A DNA stretch of 64,000 nucleotides from Heterohyrax brucei (Eukaryota; Chordata; Mammalia; Hyracoidea; Procaviidae). Location of the stretch: NCBI GenBank assembly GCA_028571685.1, contig CM053143.1, positions 54,801,208 through 54,865,207 of the forward strand, read 5' to 3'. This document shows, one piece after another, positions 1-10,494 of the stretch. The notes below the pieces were generated by a model. The model made no database searches, was not told the origin of the DNA, and was given only the letters and a program-made list of their open reading frames with translations. A program made the translations under genes and the position numbers. The number at the start of each line of letters is the position of its first letter. The first letter of the stretch is position 1.

Positions 1-38
1 TATTAATGTGTGATTAACTATTTTCTAGACTTTATTAG

Positions 39-180
39 TGGCATAGTGGTTAAGTGCTACATCTGCTAACCAAAAGGTCTGCAGTTCAAAACCACCAGGT
101 GCTCCTCGGAAACTCTGTTGGGCAGTTCTACTCTGACCTCTAGGGTCACTACAAGTCAGACACAACACGGTGGCAGTGGG
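39..180 (+). mobile_element. AfroSINE with 13-bp TSD
   Basis: tRNA-like head (ggcatagtggttaag), body and 3' tail are present. The same 13 bases (tagactttattag) flank it at 26-38 and 181-193, a perfect target-site duplication. Confidence 0.9.
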
Positions 181-193
181 TAGACTTTATTAG

Positions 194-1099
194 ATTCCTA
201 AGTATATTTCAAATGTGATGTGAGCTGTTCTGTAATACCGGCTCATGTAAATTTATATTTGTAAGTTACAGAGACAGAGAGAGAGAAAGAGAGGTAGAAG
301 AAACACTAGAAGTTCCATAAATGTATAGACTGCCTCTTTTATTTGAGTCTCAGTTCATTCTCATTCTCTGCGTGGAGATTGCACCTGCTTCCCTGGCTGA
401 CATTAATTTATTTTAATGTTCTTTATGTTGTTAGACTGGGTCATGTGCTATTTTGCTAACATCTAACCATTTATGCCATTCTTTCAAAATTTGCAGCATC
501 TTACTGAGTTCTTAGTGTGTCTCAAGTGATGGTATCTCAGGTGCCACAAACTGAACGAGGCACTTTATATATCCTCTCATTTAAATCTCAAGCAAACAAG
601 ATATTTACAGATGAAGAATCTGAATTTAAAAGTGGCACATGCACACACACACACAAAAAAACATGCAATCTGTAAAAGGCTAGAGTTTGAACTTCTGTAT
701 CTGTGGCTTCATCAGACACTTTTTCCATTGCATAGTATAAAAAAAGGTAAAACTCAGCCCAAGAGAATGTAATGAAGACAAGAAATGTCATATCCAGTAG
801 CTAAGGCTAAAACAGACAATTTAGCAAGATGTGGCTACACAGAATTCATTACATTGACTTATTTCAATGTTAGTCTAATTTTATTTGTCTAATATTAATT
901 TATTTGATTTTAGAATACAAAATCACTGTTTCAGATTATTAGCATAAACTGAGAAGGTTTTCACCTGAAAACAGAATCACTGATGCATTTACAAAGTTAC
1001 CATACCTCCATTTGATCTTTCTAACCTGTTTTTGCCTTTCCATGAGCTCTTTTAGAATGATAAGGCACTGTGCTGTATTTCGTTGGAATGCAATGATTT
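194..1099. other. FAT4 intron, no feature recognised
   Basis: AT-rich intronic sequence with a short purine-rich GA stretch near 270-300 and a short CA run at 641-655. No exon, RNA gene or clear repeat was seen. Confidence 0.5.
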
Positions 1100-1570
1100 A
1101 GTAAGAGTTAAGAGAATGAGCTTTGGAACACAGTTTACATGTGTGTCAATTCTGAATTCACTAATTACAAACAAAAACAAAAATAACAACAGAGAAAAAA
1201 ACAGTTGCTGTCAAGTCAATTCGAACCAATGGTGACCCCATGTGTACAGAATAGCATTTTGCTTAATAGAGTTTTCAAGGCTGTGAAAACATCAGAAACA
1301 TTGTCAGGTCTTTCTTCCGAGGCATCTCTGAGTGTGTTTGAACTGCTAACTCTTTCATTAGTAGTCAAGCTTTTAACTGTTTATTGTACTCAGAGACTTG
1401 ACTAATCAGCAGCAGGTAAATTCAGAAAATTTCTTAATCTTTCTAAGCTTTATTTTCTTCATATGTAAAATGTGATCATAGATGCCTTTATTTTATTTGG
1501 TAGTTTTGAACATCAAATATTTTTATGAAAAGCACTTGGCACTGTAATTTGTATATGGTAAACAGTCTAT
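1100..1570 (-). mobile_element. MIR element split by an AfroSINE
   Basis: 1100-1175 (gaatgagctttggaacaca) and 1410-1570 (tttcttaatctttctaagc, aagcacttggcactg) are the two halves of one antisense MIR. The AfroSINE at 1203-1402 lies between them. MIR predates placental mammals, so this order of events is expected. Confidence 0.6.
1203..1402 (-). mobile_element. AfroSINE, long variant, antisense
   Basis: Starts with the inverted tail (tgctgtcaagtcaattcga) and carries the longer middle segment (ttttcaaggctgtga, ggtctttcttccgaggca). Same long subfamily as 49153-49335 and 21945-22100. Confidence 0.7.
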
Positions 1571-1873
1571 ACTTATGATAATGTATGGATATATGGTAAT
1601 CATTGTAATATTTTATAACCCATCTATACATGTTGGCAGGAAAATAGATAAACTAATGTTATAATATATCTATGTATGTAGATATTTAGATGAATAGATG
1701 GCAAATGGTTAAGAGACATAGATGAGTAGACAAAAAAAATCAGTACTTGAAGCTTATATTCTAAAAGGAAAATAGATGTAAAACAAGGCAATATGTTTAA
1801 GTGCTACTAGATTGTTAAGAAGCATAGCTTACATATTCAAACAGAAAGAGACCACTTTCGACTAAAACCCAAC

Positions 1874-1966
1874 AAAACCCACTGCTGTTGAGCTGGTTTC
1901 AACTCATAGCAACTCTGTATGTCAGAGAACTGCCTGATAGAGTTTCCAAGAAGCGCTTGGTGGATT
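1874..1966 (-). mobile_element. AfroSINE fragment
   Basis: Inverted tail and body only (aaaacccactgctgttgag to gcgcttggtggatt). The tRNA-like head is missing. Confidence 0.75.
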
Positions 1967-2036
1967 AAAATAAATAAAATAAAGCTTTCTTCGAGGGGGC
2001 TGAATTTAAGTTTTAAAGGTGCTACCTTTCTTACAG

Positions 2037-2200
2037 AAACCCTGGTGCCATAGTGGTTAAGATCTATGGTTGCTAACAGAAGGGTCAACAGTTAGAGTCC
2101 ACCAGGCATTCCTTGGAACCTTGTAGGGCAGTTCTACCTGGTCCTATACAGTTGCAATAAGTTGAAACTGGAACCAATTGGACGACAACAGGTTTGATTT
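2037..2200 (+). mobile_element. AfroSINE, first of three in tandem
   Basis: Runs from accctggtgccatagtggtt to caattggacgacaacagg. Preceded by ttcttaca at 2028-2035, a motif that recurs before the next two copies. Confidence 0.85.
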
Positions 2201-2222
2201 TTTTGGCTCATCATTCTTACAT

Positions 2223-2412
2223 GGAACCTTGGTGGTGCAGTGGTTAACAGTGTTCAGATGCTAACCAAAAGGTCAGCAGTTTGAACCCACTGGCTGCTCT
2301 GTGGCAGGAAGATATAGCAGACAGCTTCCATAAAGATTTACATCTTGGAAACCCTGTGGAGCAGTTCTACTCTCTCCTATTGGGCTGTGATCAGTGACAA
2401 TGGGTTTTTGGT
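2223..2412 (+). mobile_element. AfroSINE, second of three in tandem, long variant
   Basis: Head ccttggtggtgcagtggtta. It carries the middle insert typical of the long form (ggcaggaagatatagcagac). Preceded by ttcttaca at 2214-2221. Confidence 0.85.
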
Positions 2413-2426
2413 TTACCCTTCTTACA

Positions 2427-2632
2427 GGAGTCCTGGTGGTACAATGGTTAAACACTTGGTTGCTAAACCAAAGGCCAGCAGTTGGAACTCAACCAGTACC
2501 GTTATGAGTGAAAGAGCTGGTAACCTGCTCCTATAAAGAGTATAGCTTAGCAAACCCAAGAGGCAGTACTATTCTGTCACATAGGGTCATTAATAGTCAA
2601 AATTGACTTAATGGCATCTATTAACAACAATA
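2427..2632 (+). mobile_element. AfroSINE, third of three in tandem
   Basis: Head gtcctggtggtacaatggtt. The tail ends in an RTE-like ctattaacaacaataa. Preceded by ttcttaca at 2419-2426; a looser cctccttaaa follows. Confidence 0.8.
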
Positions 2633-2726
2633 ACCCTCCTTAAAAAGAGTACCCCAAAAAAGAAAGAAAGAAAGGTCTTCTAGGCCAGTCACTGACAAAT
2701 ATGTTCTGTAAAGGACCCAAACTGAA

Positions 2727-2876
2727 AAACCAAATGCACTGTTGTCAAGTCAATTCTACCTAGTAGTAACCCTATAGCAACCCTATAGGACAAAGTAGAA
2801 CTTCCCCATAGAATTTCTAAGGAGCATCTGGTGTATTTGAACTCCTGACCTTTTAGTAAGCAGCTGTAGCACTTTA
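2727..2876 (-). mobile_element. AfroSINE, antisense
   Basis: Full inverted form from aaaccaaatgcactgttgtc to agcagctgtagcactttac, with a short internal doubling of accctatagcaaccctatag. Confidence 0.85.
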
Positions 2877-2879
2877 CTA

Positions 2880-3030
2880 AAAAACCCACTGCCACTGAGT
2901 CAACTCTGAGTGACAGCAACCCTACAGACAGAGTAGAACTGCCTCATAAAGTTTCCAAAGAGCACATGGTAGATTTGAACTACTGATCTGGTTAGCAGCT
3001 GTTGCACTTAACCACCACATCACCATGCTT
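2880..3030 (-). mobile_element. AfroSINE, antisense
   Basis: Inverted tail aaaacccactgccactgagt through head cttaaccaccacatcaccat. Abuts the previous copy, making the sixth element in about 1.2 kb. Confidence 0.88.
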
Positions 3031-5160
3031 TTCGCCCTTAGTTAAACATAAATTGCCTCTTTCTTTCCAGAAATCATCAGTTACTTGAAAATTCTGTTGA
3101 CCTCCTTAAGTAGCACTGACTATACCCTTCTACTCATTCTGTACTGAAACAATACTTGTAAAAGGTACTTTCATTGCATGATTACAAAGCTATCTCTGAT
3201 ATTAAATTTGTCTTCATGGGACCTGGAGTGCCTAACTCTTCAGAACTTAACAAAGTATCTGGGACATATCAAGTATTCCATAATTACAGTGTACAGTGCT
3301 GTGCACAGGTTGGAGAGGTTAGAAACCAGAACAAGAAGGTCAGTTAATTTTTACTGTAATAGTTCAGGCATGATGTTTTTACAGAGTGCAACAGAGTGCT
3401 GACAGCAAAAATACAGAGAAAAGGATGAGTGTCAGAAAAGAAGAAATAGTGATAGAAGACAGGGAAAGAGGAGGACCCTGAGCGACTGAAAAAAAAAAAA
3501 AAAAAAAAACCGAGTAAACATCATTAAGATGAAGCAGAAAATCAAGAAGAGAAATAGTGAAGGTTAGGACTTTCAGATATATTGCATTTAAGATACCAAC
3601 ATAACTTTCAGGTAGGCTGTTCATTAAAGAGTTCAAATGTGGATGGAAAACTCTGAAACTGAGTCAGAAATGAAAGTACAGATTTTGAGGTTTGCTACAT
3701 AGAACTGATGGTTGTGGCCACAGAACGAACAATCTCTCAGTCTCTCTCTTTCTCTCTCTCTCTCTCACTCACTTACACACACACACACACACACACACTA
3801 AAGAAAAAGAAATAAAAAAAATGCCTTCACAAAGGTTCAGGTTACTTTGTAAGAAGAGAAAGAGGAGAAATAGAAGGGAAATTATAAGTAGTGGAAGAGG
3901 AAAGGAGAAACATGGAAGAGGAAAGGAGAAAGAAAAAGAAGACTTGCCAAAAAGGGTGAATGACCTGGAGTGGAAATGTAAAAAACTAAAGATTCAGAAA
4001 AGGCCAGTGGCTTGACAAATTTCAGTAGAATCTTCTAACAGAGACTGAAAGTAAAGATCGAAAGCTCTTCAGGAGTAGAGCAGATACTGAGGTAATAAGT
4101 CCAAGTAAACTTCTCAGTACATTTGATGACAAAATTCAAGTGAGTAAAAGTAGGTGCTCCAGAAAACAGGAGAATCACTCATTCTGTATATTCATCTAAA
4201 AGTGCTAGATACTGTGCAAGAAGAATGCCGTAGGAACAAACGACATGAACAGAATAGAAAGAAACAAACAAAATTAACATTCATGCAGTGAATTCCATGT
4301 CCCAATATTTGTTCTTGTGACTTTATTTATACCAACTGGTACCATCTGCACTGCTTGGCACATGACAGGTGGACAACAAATATTTAATTCTCAGAAACCT
4401 ATGAAGTAAGAATTCCTAATTCCACTTATACTAAGGTACATAATTAGTCTCAGAGACATTAACAATGGCTTGCCCAAGTTACAGCAGGTAAATAAAAGGA
4501 TATACTTAGAATACCCAATACAGAAAAGCCATAACTGTTGAATTCAAGAATTGGAAGAAATAGGATGGGACTGGATTAATGACATGGGTTAACGGATTTG
4601 TCTTTCACTATTGAGGCTGTCAATATAGATTTGTAACTTTTTCCAGTGTTTTGACAAAAAAAGAATCACAGATTAGTCTGTGAAAGAGACAGATTTATGA
4701 ACTAGGTAGCTCAAGGTTAGAAATTTAAGCTGTCTGATCTGCTGGAAGGGTACATATTGAAGATCAAATACAATGTAAATCTGAAGGTAAGTACATGATC
4801 CATAAAAATGCATAGCTTGATTAAGTGAAATGAGTCAAGATAAAAAGGTAAATAAATAATTGCTCGTCGGCTATGTTGAACAAGAGCATAGTAGGTCATG
4901 TAGGAAATTGTCAAGTTATAAGAAACACAAAATATTTTTCCTTAGAAAGGCCACCAACTAGCTAAATAAGTGACTATAAAAATTCAAATATAAGCTCAGT
5001 TAATCTAAAAAGTAAATGTATTTCTCTTCCCAGATTCCATGAGTAGTAACAAATGACTGACTAAATAAGAAAGTGCATTCTATTTCATTCAGAATTTACC
5101 AGAGAACAAGTAACATAAGTAGTAATACATGAGGTAAGTTTGTGAACTCATCCTAGATAA
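3031..5160. other. FAT4 intron with simple repeats and a possible MIR
   Basis: Contains an A20 tract near 3490 and the CT/CA microsatellite listed separately. A purine-rich stretch at 3850-3960 makes a spurious open frame. A weak MIR-like piece at 4395-4500 includes ttgcccaagttacagcaggt. Otherwise nothing was recognised. Confidence 0.5.
3737..3799. repeat. (CT)n(CA)n microsatellite
   Basis: Compound tract: about 30 bases of CT followed by about 26 bases of CA. Confidence 0.95.
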
Positions 5161-5164
5161 ACCG

Positions 5165-5475
5165 GAGCATACTACGTTGCTGAATGTCACTACCATCACC
5201 TTCAAAGTCCTCGCCTTGGGAAGCAAGCATTGACACCAGCACCTAGTCTATCTTCAAAGCAACTTTGGAACTCTTTTTTGGAATGGCCATCAGAGCTGTC
5301 GTCATATTGCCCCTGATGTCCTGAATGTCATTGTAATGTCCTCCTTTCAATGTTTAGTTTATTTTTGGGTAGAGAAAAAAGTCATTGGGGGCCAGGTCAG
5401 ATTAGGTGAGTAGATGGAGTGCTCCAATACAGTTATTTGCTTACTGGCTAAAAACTCCCTCACAAACAACTACAC
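5165..5475 (-). pseudogene. Mariner-type transposase fragment, C-terminal half
   Basis: Decayed coding sequence read on the minus strand. FLASKQITVLEHSIYSP with a degraded third-aspartate motif (PNLTWPP) resembles the FLA-K-I-VL-HPPYSPDLAPSD block of mariner DD34D transposases. Next comes FNDIQDIRGNMTTALMAIPK, then a decayed C-terminus (KEFQSCFE). Frameshifts and stops make it inactive. Transposases of this family cut and paste DNA by a DDD active site. Family assignment is from motif memory only. A second, inverted copy of its end follows at 5505. Confidence 0.55.
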
Positions 5476-5504
5476 AATTAAGTTGGTGAACTTGTCACCA
5501 TGCC

Positions 5505-5640
5505 AGTGTGCTCAATGGCCATTCCAGAAAGAGTTCCAAAATTGCTCTGAAGGGTGGACTAGGTGCTGGTATGGGTGCATAGCTTCCCAAGGAGAGCACT
5601 TTGAAGGTGACCATAGTTATATCCAGCAGTGAGATATGTA
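5505..5640 (+). pseudogene. Inverted second copy of the mariner transposase C-terminus
   Basis: Reads MAIPEKEFQNCSEGW-like sequence, then GCIASQGEHFEGDHSYIQQ and a stop, typical of a mariner C-terminus. By eye it is about 80% identical to the inverse of 5176-5306 (shared: accttcaaagt, ccttgggaagc, accagcacctagt, tttggaactctt, ggaatggccat). The pair forms a palindrome with about 200 bases between the arms. Confidence 0.55.
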
Positions 5641-5684
5641 GCACTTACCAATTAAGTTGATGGAACTGTCAGCCTCATAAACAC

Positions 5685-6325
5685 ATGTGTGATGCTTAAG
5701 ATTGTGTGTCAGCTAGGCTGGGGTATGATTCCCAAGGTTTTGGCAGTTGTTTAAAATTGTGATCACCCCCCTAATGGAATCTGCTGAGTGGTACTGGCAG
5801 GGGTGGGGCCTGTGGTGGCTCAGCACCCTCTCGGTCTTCATCTTCCCCCTGCCACAGCCTCCTTCCTTACTGCTCACCTTAGCAAGCTTTTTGGGGCTGT
5901 TGTAAACCCAGCAGCTACTTCTCTTGCCTTTTTGATTTCCAGTTGTTGGGACTTGAGCTAGCAGCTTACTTGTGGATCTTTGGATTTGCTTATCTCTACA
6001 GCCTGTGAGTAACAGTCTGCTTCCTCACCCGCTGATCTCGGGTTTTCCATCCCTTGCAGCTGCGTGAATCAGGAGAAACCTTGCAGTCTTGCCCACGATC
6101 TAGGGAGCTGTCAACCTTCACAGCCTGAGAGTGGGAAATCTGCCAAGCTGGGGTTCGTCAGCTTCCACGGCCACGTAAATTGGGATAGACCACTATCTTG
6201 ATCAAACACTTGTGCAGTTTCAGCCTCTACAACTGTGTGAGCTGCTTCTTTGATATAAATCTATCTGTATATGTATTTATACACTTGATTGGTTTTGCCT
6301 ATCTAGAGAACCTCATCTATGACAA
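5685..6325 (+). mobile_element. LTR-like element (ERVL/MaLR-type solo LTR, tentative)
   Basis: GC-richer than its surroundings. The start (gtcagctaggctggggtatg, attcccaaggttttggcag) and the end (gatataaatctatctgtata to ggttttgcctatctagagaa) resemble old mammalian ERVL-related LTRs, which end with an ataaatc signal, a TA-rich stretch and ggttctgtttctctggagaa. No internal viral genes are visible. Class is uncertain. Confidence 0.45.
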
Positions 6326-6357
6326 TAAGTTATTTAGTAATTACATGTTATTTCAGC

Positions 6358-6560
6358 TAACATTTATTATGTGTTTATAATGTGCCAGCTGCCCTTCTAA
6401 AATCTGAGCATGTATCATCTCACTTAATTGTAATTAGGCTGATATTAAGTGCTAATATTATCCCCATTTACAGATGAGAAAACCAAGGCACAGAGATGTT
6501 ACTAGCTCAAAGTTACACTGATCTTCAGAGCCTATACATTTAACCACCATATAACATTGT
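6358..6560 (+). mobile_element. MIR element
   Basis: Carries the MIR core: ccccatttacagatgagaaa followed by ccaaggcacagagatgttac, preceded by aatgtgccagctgcccttct. Confidence 0.75.
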
Positions 6561-6659
6561 CTCAAACTGCCTGACATGTAACTGATACTGAATAGATGAA
6601 TATATATTTGGAGAATGCATAAATGAATTTGGTTAGGAGTCTATATTAAGTAATCTGAG

Positions 6660-7130
6660 AAATATACAGACAACCAGTAGCCATTTATTTAGCACCAATT
6701 AGACTGTATTTTACTGGAAACAAAGTGGAGAGAAAGACAACAAATAATTAAAACATAAGTATTGTTTAAATGGACGTATGTACAAGCACAACAGAGATGA
6801 TTAGTTTCACCCAGGAAGTTAAGGAAGACTTCCAAAGGGAGAGAACACCAAAGCTGAGTCTTAAAAGAAGGATGAGAATTTGCCATACATACAAGTGGAG
6901 GAAGGATTCCAAGCACAGTAAAATGTGCAAAGTTGTAATAAGGTCTAAATCCCCACATTTTCTGGGAGATGTAGTTACATGATACGAGAGTTACAGTTTC
7001 ATACTTTGGCTAGGACATGACAGAACAGCAGGCCTTATCCAACAAGGAAGTTAGTATGTAACTTATGCTCACTATTTATTTGATCATCAAACATCTTCCA
7101 AGCCAGGTTCAAGAATTCACATTCTGCCCC
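6660..7130 (+). mobile_element. Old mammalian interspersed repeat (tentative)
   Basis: Phrases such as aaggaagacttccaaagg, gagtcttaaaagaaggatga and ttccaagcacagtaaaatgt match the layout of the ancient repeat at 24880-25870. Class not resolved. Confidence 0.35.
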
Positions 7131-7227
7131 ATAAGCAAAATGACAGCCATAAAAAAAAACTGTAAAGCAGGTAAGAGATGAGGTCATACTTACTCACCAG
7201 ATCGACTAAATTAAACACACACACAGA

Positions 7228-7378
7228 AATTGCTGTCTAGTCAATTTAACTGCTGGTGACACTGTAAGACACACTAGAACTGCCCCATAGAGTTTCCAAG
7301 GAGTCCCAGATGGATTTGAACTGCAGACCTTTTGGTCAGCGTCCATAACACTTAACTACTACATCATCAGAATTTCCA
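7228..7378 (-). mobile_element. AfroSINE, antisense
   Basis: Inverted tail tgctgtctagtcaatttaac, body aactgccccatagagtttcc, diverged head ttaactactacatcatcaga. Confidence 0.85.
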
Positions 7379-8483
7379 GATCAATTGAATAGTGTCCCCA
7401 AAAAGTTAAAAAAAAAAAAAAACAGGCCAGGATAAATAGGATTTAGGTTATCAAAACTATCTATACAAATACTTTTTAAAAAATGTTAAATGGTGTGAAT
7501 AATCTACCCTACTGTAATTTATAAACGGCTCTATACTTTTTCACAAATTAAAGACAGCATTCATTTTTATTTTAACTAACTGTATCAACAATCTGTATAG
7601 TCACTTGGAGATATTCATATAGAGTGCCTTGAGTATTTAGTGTTCCTATAATACAAATATAAAAACTGAGTGGCTTTAACAACAGACTTTTTTTCCCCCC
7701 TCACAGTGAACATGGCTAGAAGTCTGAATTCAGGGTGCTGGCTCTAGGGGAAAGCTTCTTCTTTTTGCCAATCAAAGGAAGGTCCTCTTGGGTGATTTTT
7801 CTGTGTCTTGGCATCTCTCTCCCTTATCAATGATTCTTTTTCTTGCTTGTTTAATCTCTTTTATGTCTCAAAAGAGACCGAACCCAGATACATCCTGATT
7901 TTACTTCACTAACATTAACATAATGAACACAACACTTGCACAAATGGGATAAAAGTCATAACAAAGGTTAAGATTAAAAGCACATATTTTGGGGGGCTAT
8001 AACTCAATTAACAACACTGAGTTGTATAGGTTTCAGTACATATAAAAGTATAAGTAAAGGAAGAAGAAAAGACAATCAATAAACCAACCCAAATACATGT
8101 CAGACCAACACAACTGTGAAAACACTCTGAACACGTGAACAAGACTTTCTAGACCAATTCTATATTGATCACTATAGCTCATTATTACAGGATGGCATTT
8201 CTAGATGAATCTTTGCTTGATATACATAAGAAACATTTCATAGCATTTTATTTGAGCTAAGTTTATTTGATGCTAAATAAATGGATCACGTGGTCTATTC
8301 TGTCAACATTCAGCTTCACAGTCACGACTTTAAACATTTCAGATAAAACTGCTCTTTTTTGACAACATTCTATATATATTGTCTTTAGAAAAAATTTCAC
8401 CTCCCTGGCAGATAGAGAACTGTAACTAAAAGGACATGTCTCCAAAATTATTGCCAGGATTTATTGTGTATGAACAGAAGACA
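7379..8483. other. FAT4 intron, mostly unrecognised
   Basis: 7640-7900 (actgagtggctttaacaaca, ctcacagtgaacatggctag) resembles an old mammalian repeat whose class I could not settle. The rest is AT-rich and featureless. Confidence 0.35.
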
Positions 8484-9531
8484 CAGGTCATAAAAAATTA
8501 TGGATAATATTGCAAAGGATGGAAACTCCAGAACACTTAACTGTATTCATGAAGAACCTGTATATAGATCTAGGGCAGCTGTTCCAAAAGAACAAGGACA
8601 TATCTCCTGGTTTTAAAATAAGGAAAAGTATACATCAAAATCAAATACTTTCACTATATTTATTCAATCTGTATGCTGAGCAAATAATCTGAGAAGCTCG
8701 ACTATATGATGAAGAACATGGCATTATGATTGGGGAAGGACTTAATTAAGTACCTGCCTAATGCAGATGACACAATATTGCTTTCTGAAATTAAGAGGAC
8801 TTGAAACACTTAGTGATACAAATCAAAGCCTTCAGTATGGGTTACACCTCAGCATAGAGAAAACAAAATCTCACAACTGGAACAATAAACAACACCATGA
8901 TAAACAGAGAAACAACTGAAGCTGTCAAGAATTTTATCTTACTTGGATGTGCAGTCAAAATCCATCAAAGCAGCAGTCAAGAAATGAAAAGATGCACTGC
9001 ACTGGACAAATCTGCTGCAGAAGACCCCTTTAAAGTGTTGAAAAGCAAAGATGTCACCTTGAAGACTAAGGTGCGCCTGACCCAAACCGTGATGCTGTCA
9101 ATTGTCTCATATGCACGAGAAAGCTAGACAGTGACTAAGGAAGAGTTGATGCCTTTTGATCATGATGTTGGTAAACAATATTGATTATATTATAAGCTGC
9201 TAAAAGAATGAACAGATCTGTTTAGTACAAAGTTTTCTCCTTAGAACCAAGGATAGCAAAACTTCTCATGTATTTTAGATGTTAATCAGGAGGGATCAGT
9301 TCTCGGAGAAAGACCTCATGCTTAGTAAATTAGAATGTCAGTAAAAAAGTAGAAGACCCTCAATGAGATGGATTGACACAGCGGCTCTAAAGATGGGCTC
9401 AGTTCTAACCATGGGTTCAAGACTAACTATAACTGTGACCATAATGACGACCCAGTAGTGTTTCATTCTGTTGTACATAGTGTTGCTATGATTCAGAACA
9501 GATTTGATGGCATCTTATAGCAAGAGGTGAC
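8484..9531 (+). mobile_element. BovB/RTE LINE, 3' fragment (reverse transcriptase end)
   Basis: Decayed RTE open frame in order: a piece of the RT palm, LYLFNLYAEQII, a broken ADD box near 8765, NTMINRETTEAVKNFILLGC, then HQSSSQEMKRCTALDKSAAE and LKSKDVTLKTKVRLTQTV. It ends in the RTE 3' tail (gttgctatgattcagaacag). Frameshifts and stops are frequent. RTE elements encode one protein with endonuclease and reverse transcriptase; only the second part is present. Antisense to FAT4. Confidence 0.85.
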
Positions 9532-9540
9532 AGGTAGGAG

Positions 9541-10240
9541 GCTAACCACCACAATTTGCCAGTTTGTTGTACTGTAGTGTGTGTTATCAGGAGAGATCAA
9601 TCCCTGGAGAAGGACATCATGCTTGCTAAAGTAGAGGGTCATTGAAAACAAGGAATATTCTCAACAAGATGGATTGAAACAGTAGTTTCAACAGTGGACT
9701 CAAGCATAACAGCGACTGTGAGCATCGCATAGCACTAAGCCATGTTTAGTCCTGTTGGATGTATGGTTGCTATGAATCAAAACTGAGTTGATGGCACCTA
9801 ACAACAACACAACAGTGGCTTATGTTTTGCTTTAATGCTGGAAGCTATGTTATAGCTATATTCCAAATGCGAGCAGAGTCCCCTATGATTGAAAGGTTTC
9901 AGTGTAGCTTCCAGACTAATAAGAGACTAGGAATAAAGACCTGTCAAGCTACTTCCGGAAATTAAATAACAAAAGCTTTATGGCTATATTCACAATAGAA
10001 CATTTCCAGACTCTTACTTTGGACACGTCATCAGGAAAGGTTAACTGCTGGGTGACACCACACTAGATGATCGAAACAGAGGCCATAGGGATTGAACGAC
10101 ACCCTTGGTGAGATGCACCGGTACAGTATCTCCAAGATGGACCAGAACATGCTAACAATTGTGAGGATGACACAGGACTAGCCAATGTTTTGTTCAGTTG
10201 TACACAGGCTACAATGAGTCAGAGTTCACTAGAAGGCAAT
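9541..10240 (+). mobile_element. Internally deleted RTE element, interrupted by another RTE tail
   Basis: 9541-9576 (gccagtttgttgtactgtag) and 9812-9995 (aatgctggaagctatgttat, tagcttccagactaataaga, ctacttccggaaattaaata) look like one RTE 5' region. It is fused directly to an RTE 3' region at 10005-10240 (tactttggacacgtcatcag to atgagtcagagttcactaga), with the whole open frame missing. This is the structure of a short non-autonomous RTE. The insertion at 9577-9811 splits it. Based on remembered RTE layout. Confidence 0.55.
9577..9811 (+). mobile_element. RTE 3' tail fragment nested in another RTE
   Basis: gagatcaatccctggagaag, acatcatgcttgctaaagta, then ttgctatgaatcaaaactga and cacctaacaacaacacaac are the RTE 3' end only. 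It sits inside the 5' region of the element at 9541-10240. Confidence 0.7.
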
Positions 10241-10494
10241 TAGAGCCTTTAGAGTCCTAATTGCTATACATGGATTACATCAACAAGAATTGCCAAGTGT
10301 TGAGAATTCTTTTCCAGGTATTATTCTAAGTAGATTACTTGTTATTATTATATTTATTTACCCTCATAGTGAGCCATAAGGTCAATTTTATTATTATACC
10401 TATCCCAGTAATACATGTATTCAGCATTATGATCATGTAGCCCAAAGGCTGCTATTTAAATTAAACAATCATCCTCCTTTACAAATGCACTGAC

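Noticed and set aside
39..70. tRNA-like A and B boxes
   Set aside because: They belong to AfroSINE heads repeated dozens of times; no complete tRNA cloverleaf or anticodon arm is present.
2037..3030. A CRISPR-like array, because similar ~160-bp units recur with short spacers
   Set aside because: The units are AfroSINEs in both orientations, the spacing is irregular, and the genome is mammalian.
3692..4015. 107-codon open frame with Ser/Leu, Thr/His and Lys/Glu runs
   Set aside because: Translation of a CT/CA microsatellite and a purine-rich tract; no protein features.
1..10494. Next FAT4 exon downstream of exon F
   Set aside because: No minus-strand sequence continues the FAT4 reading after NAVIR with an acceptor site; the next exon must lie outside the window.
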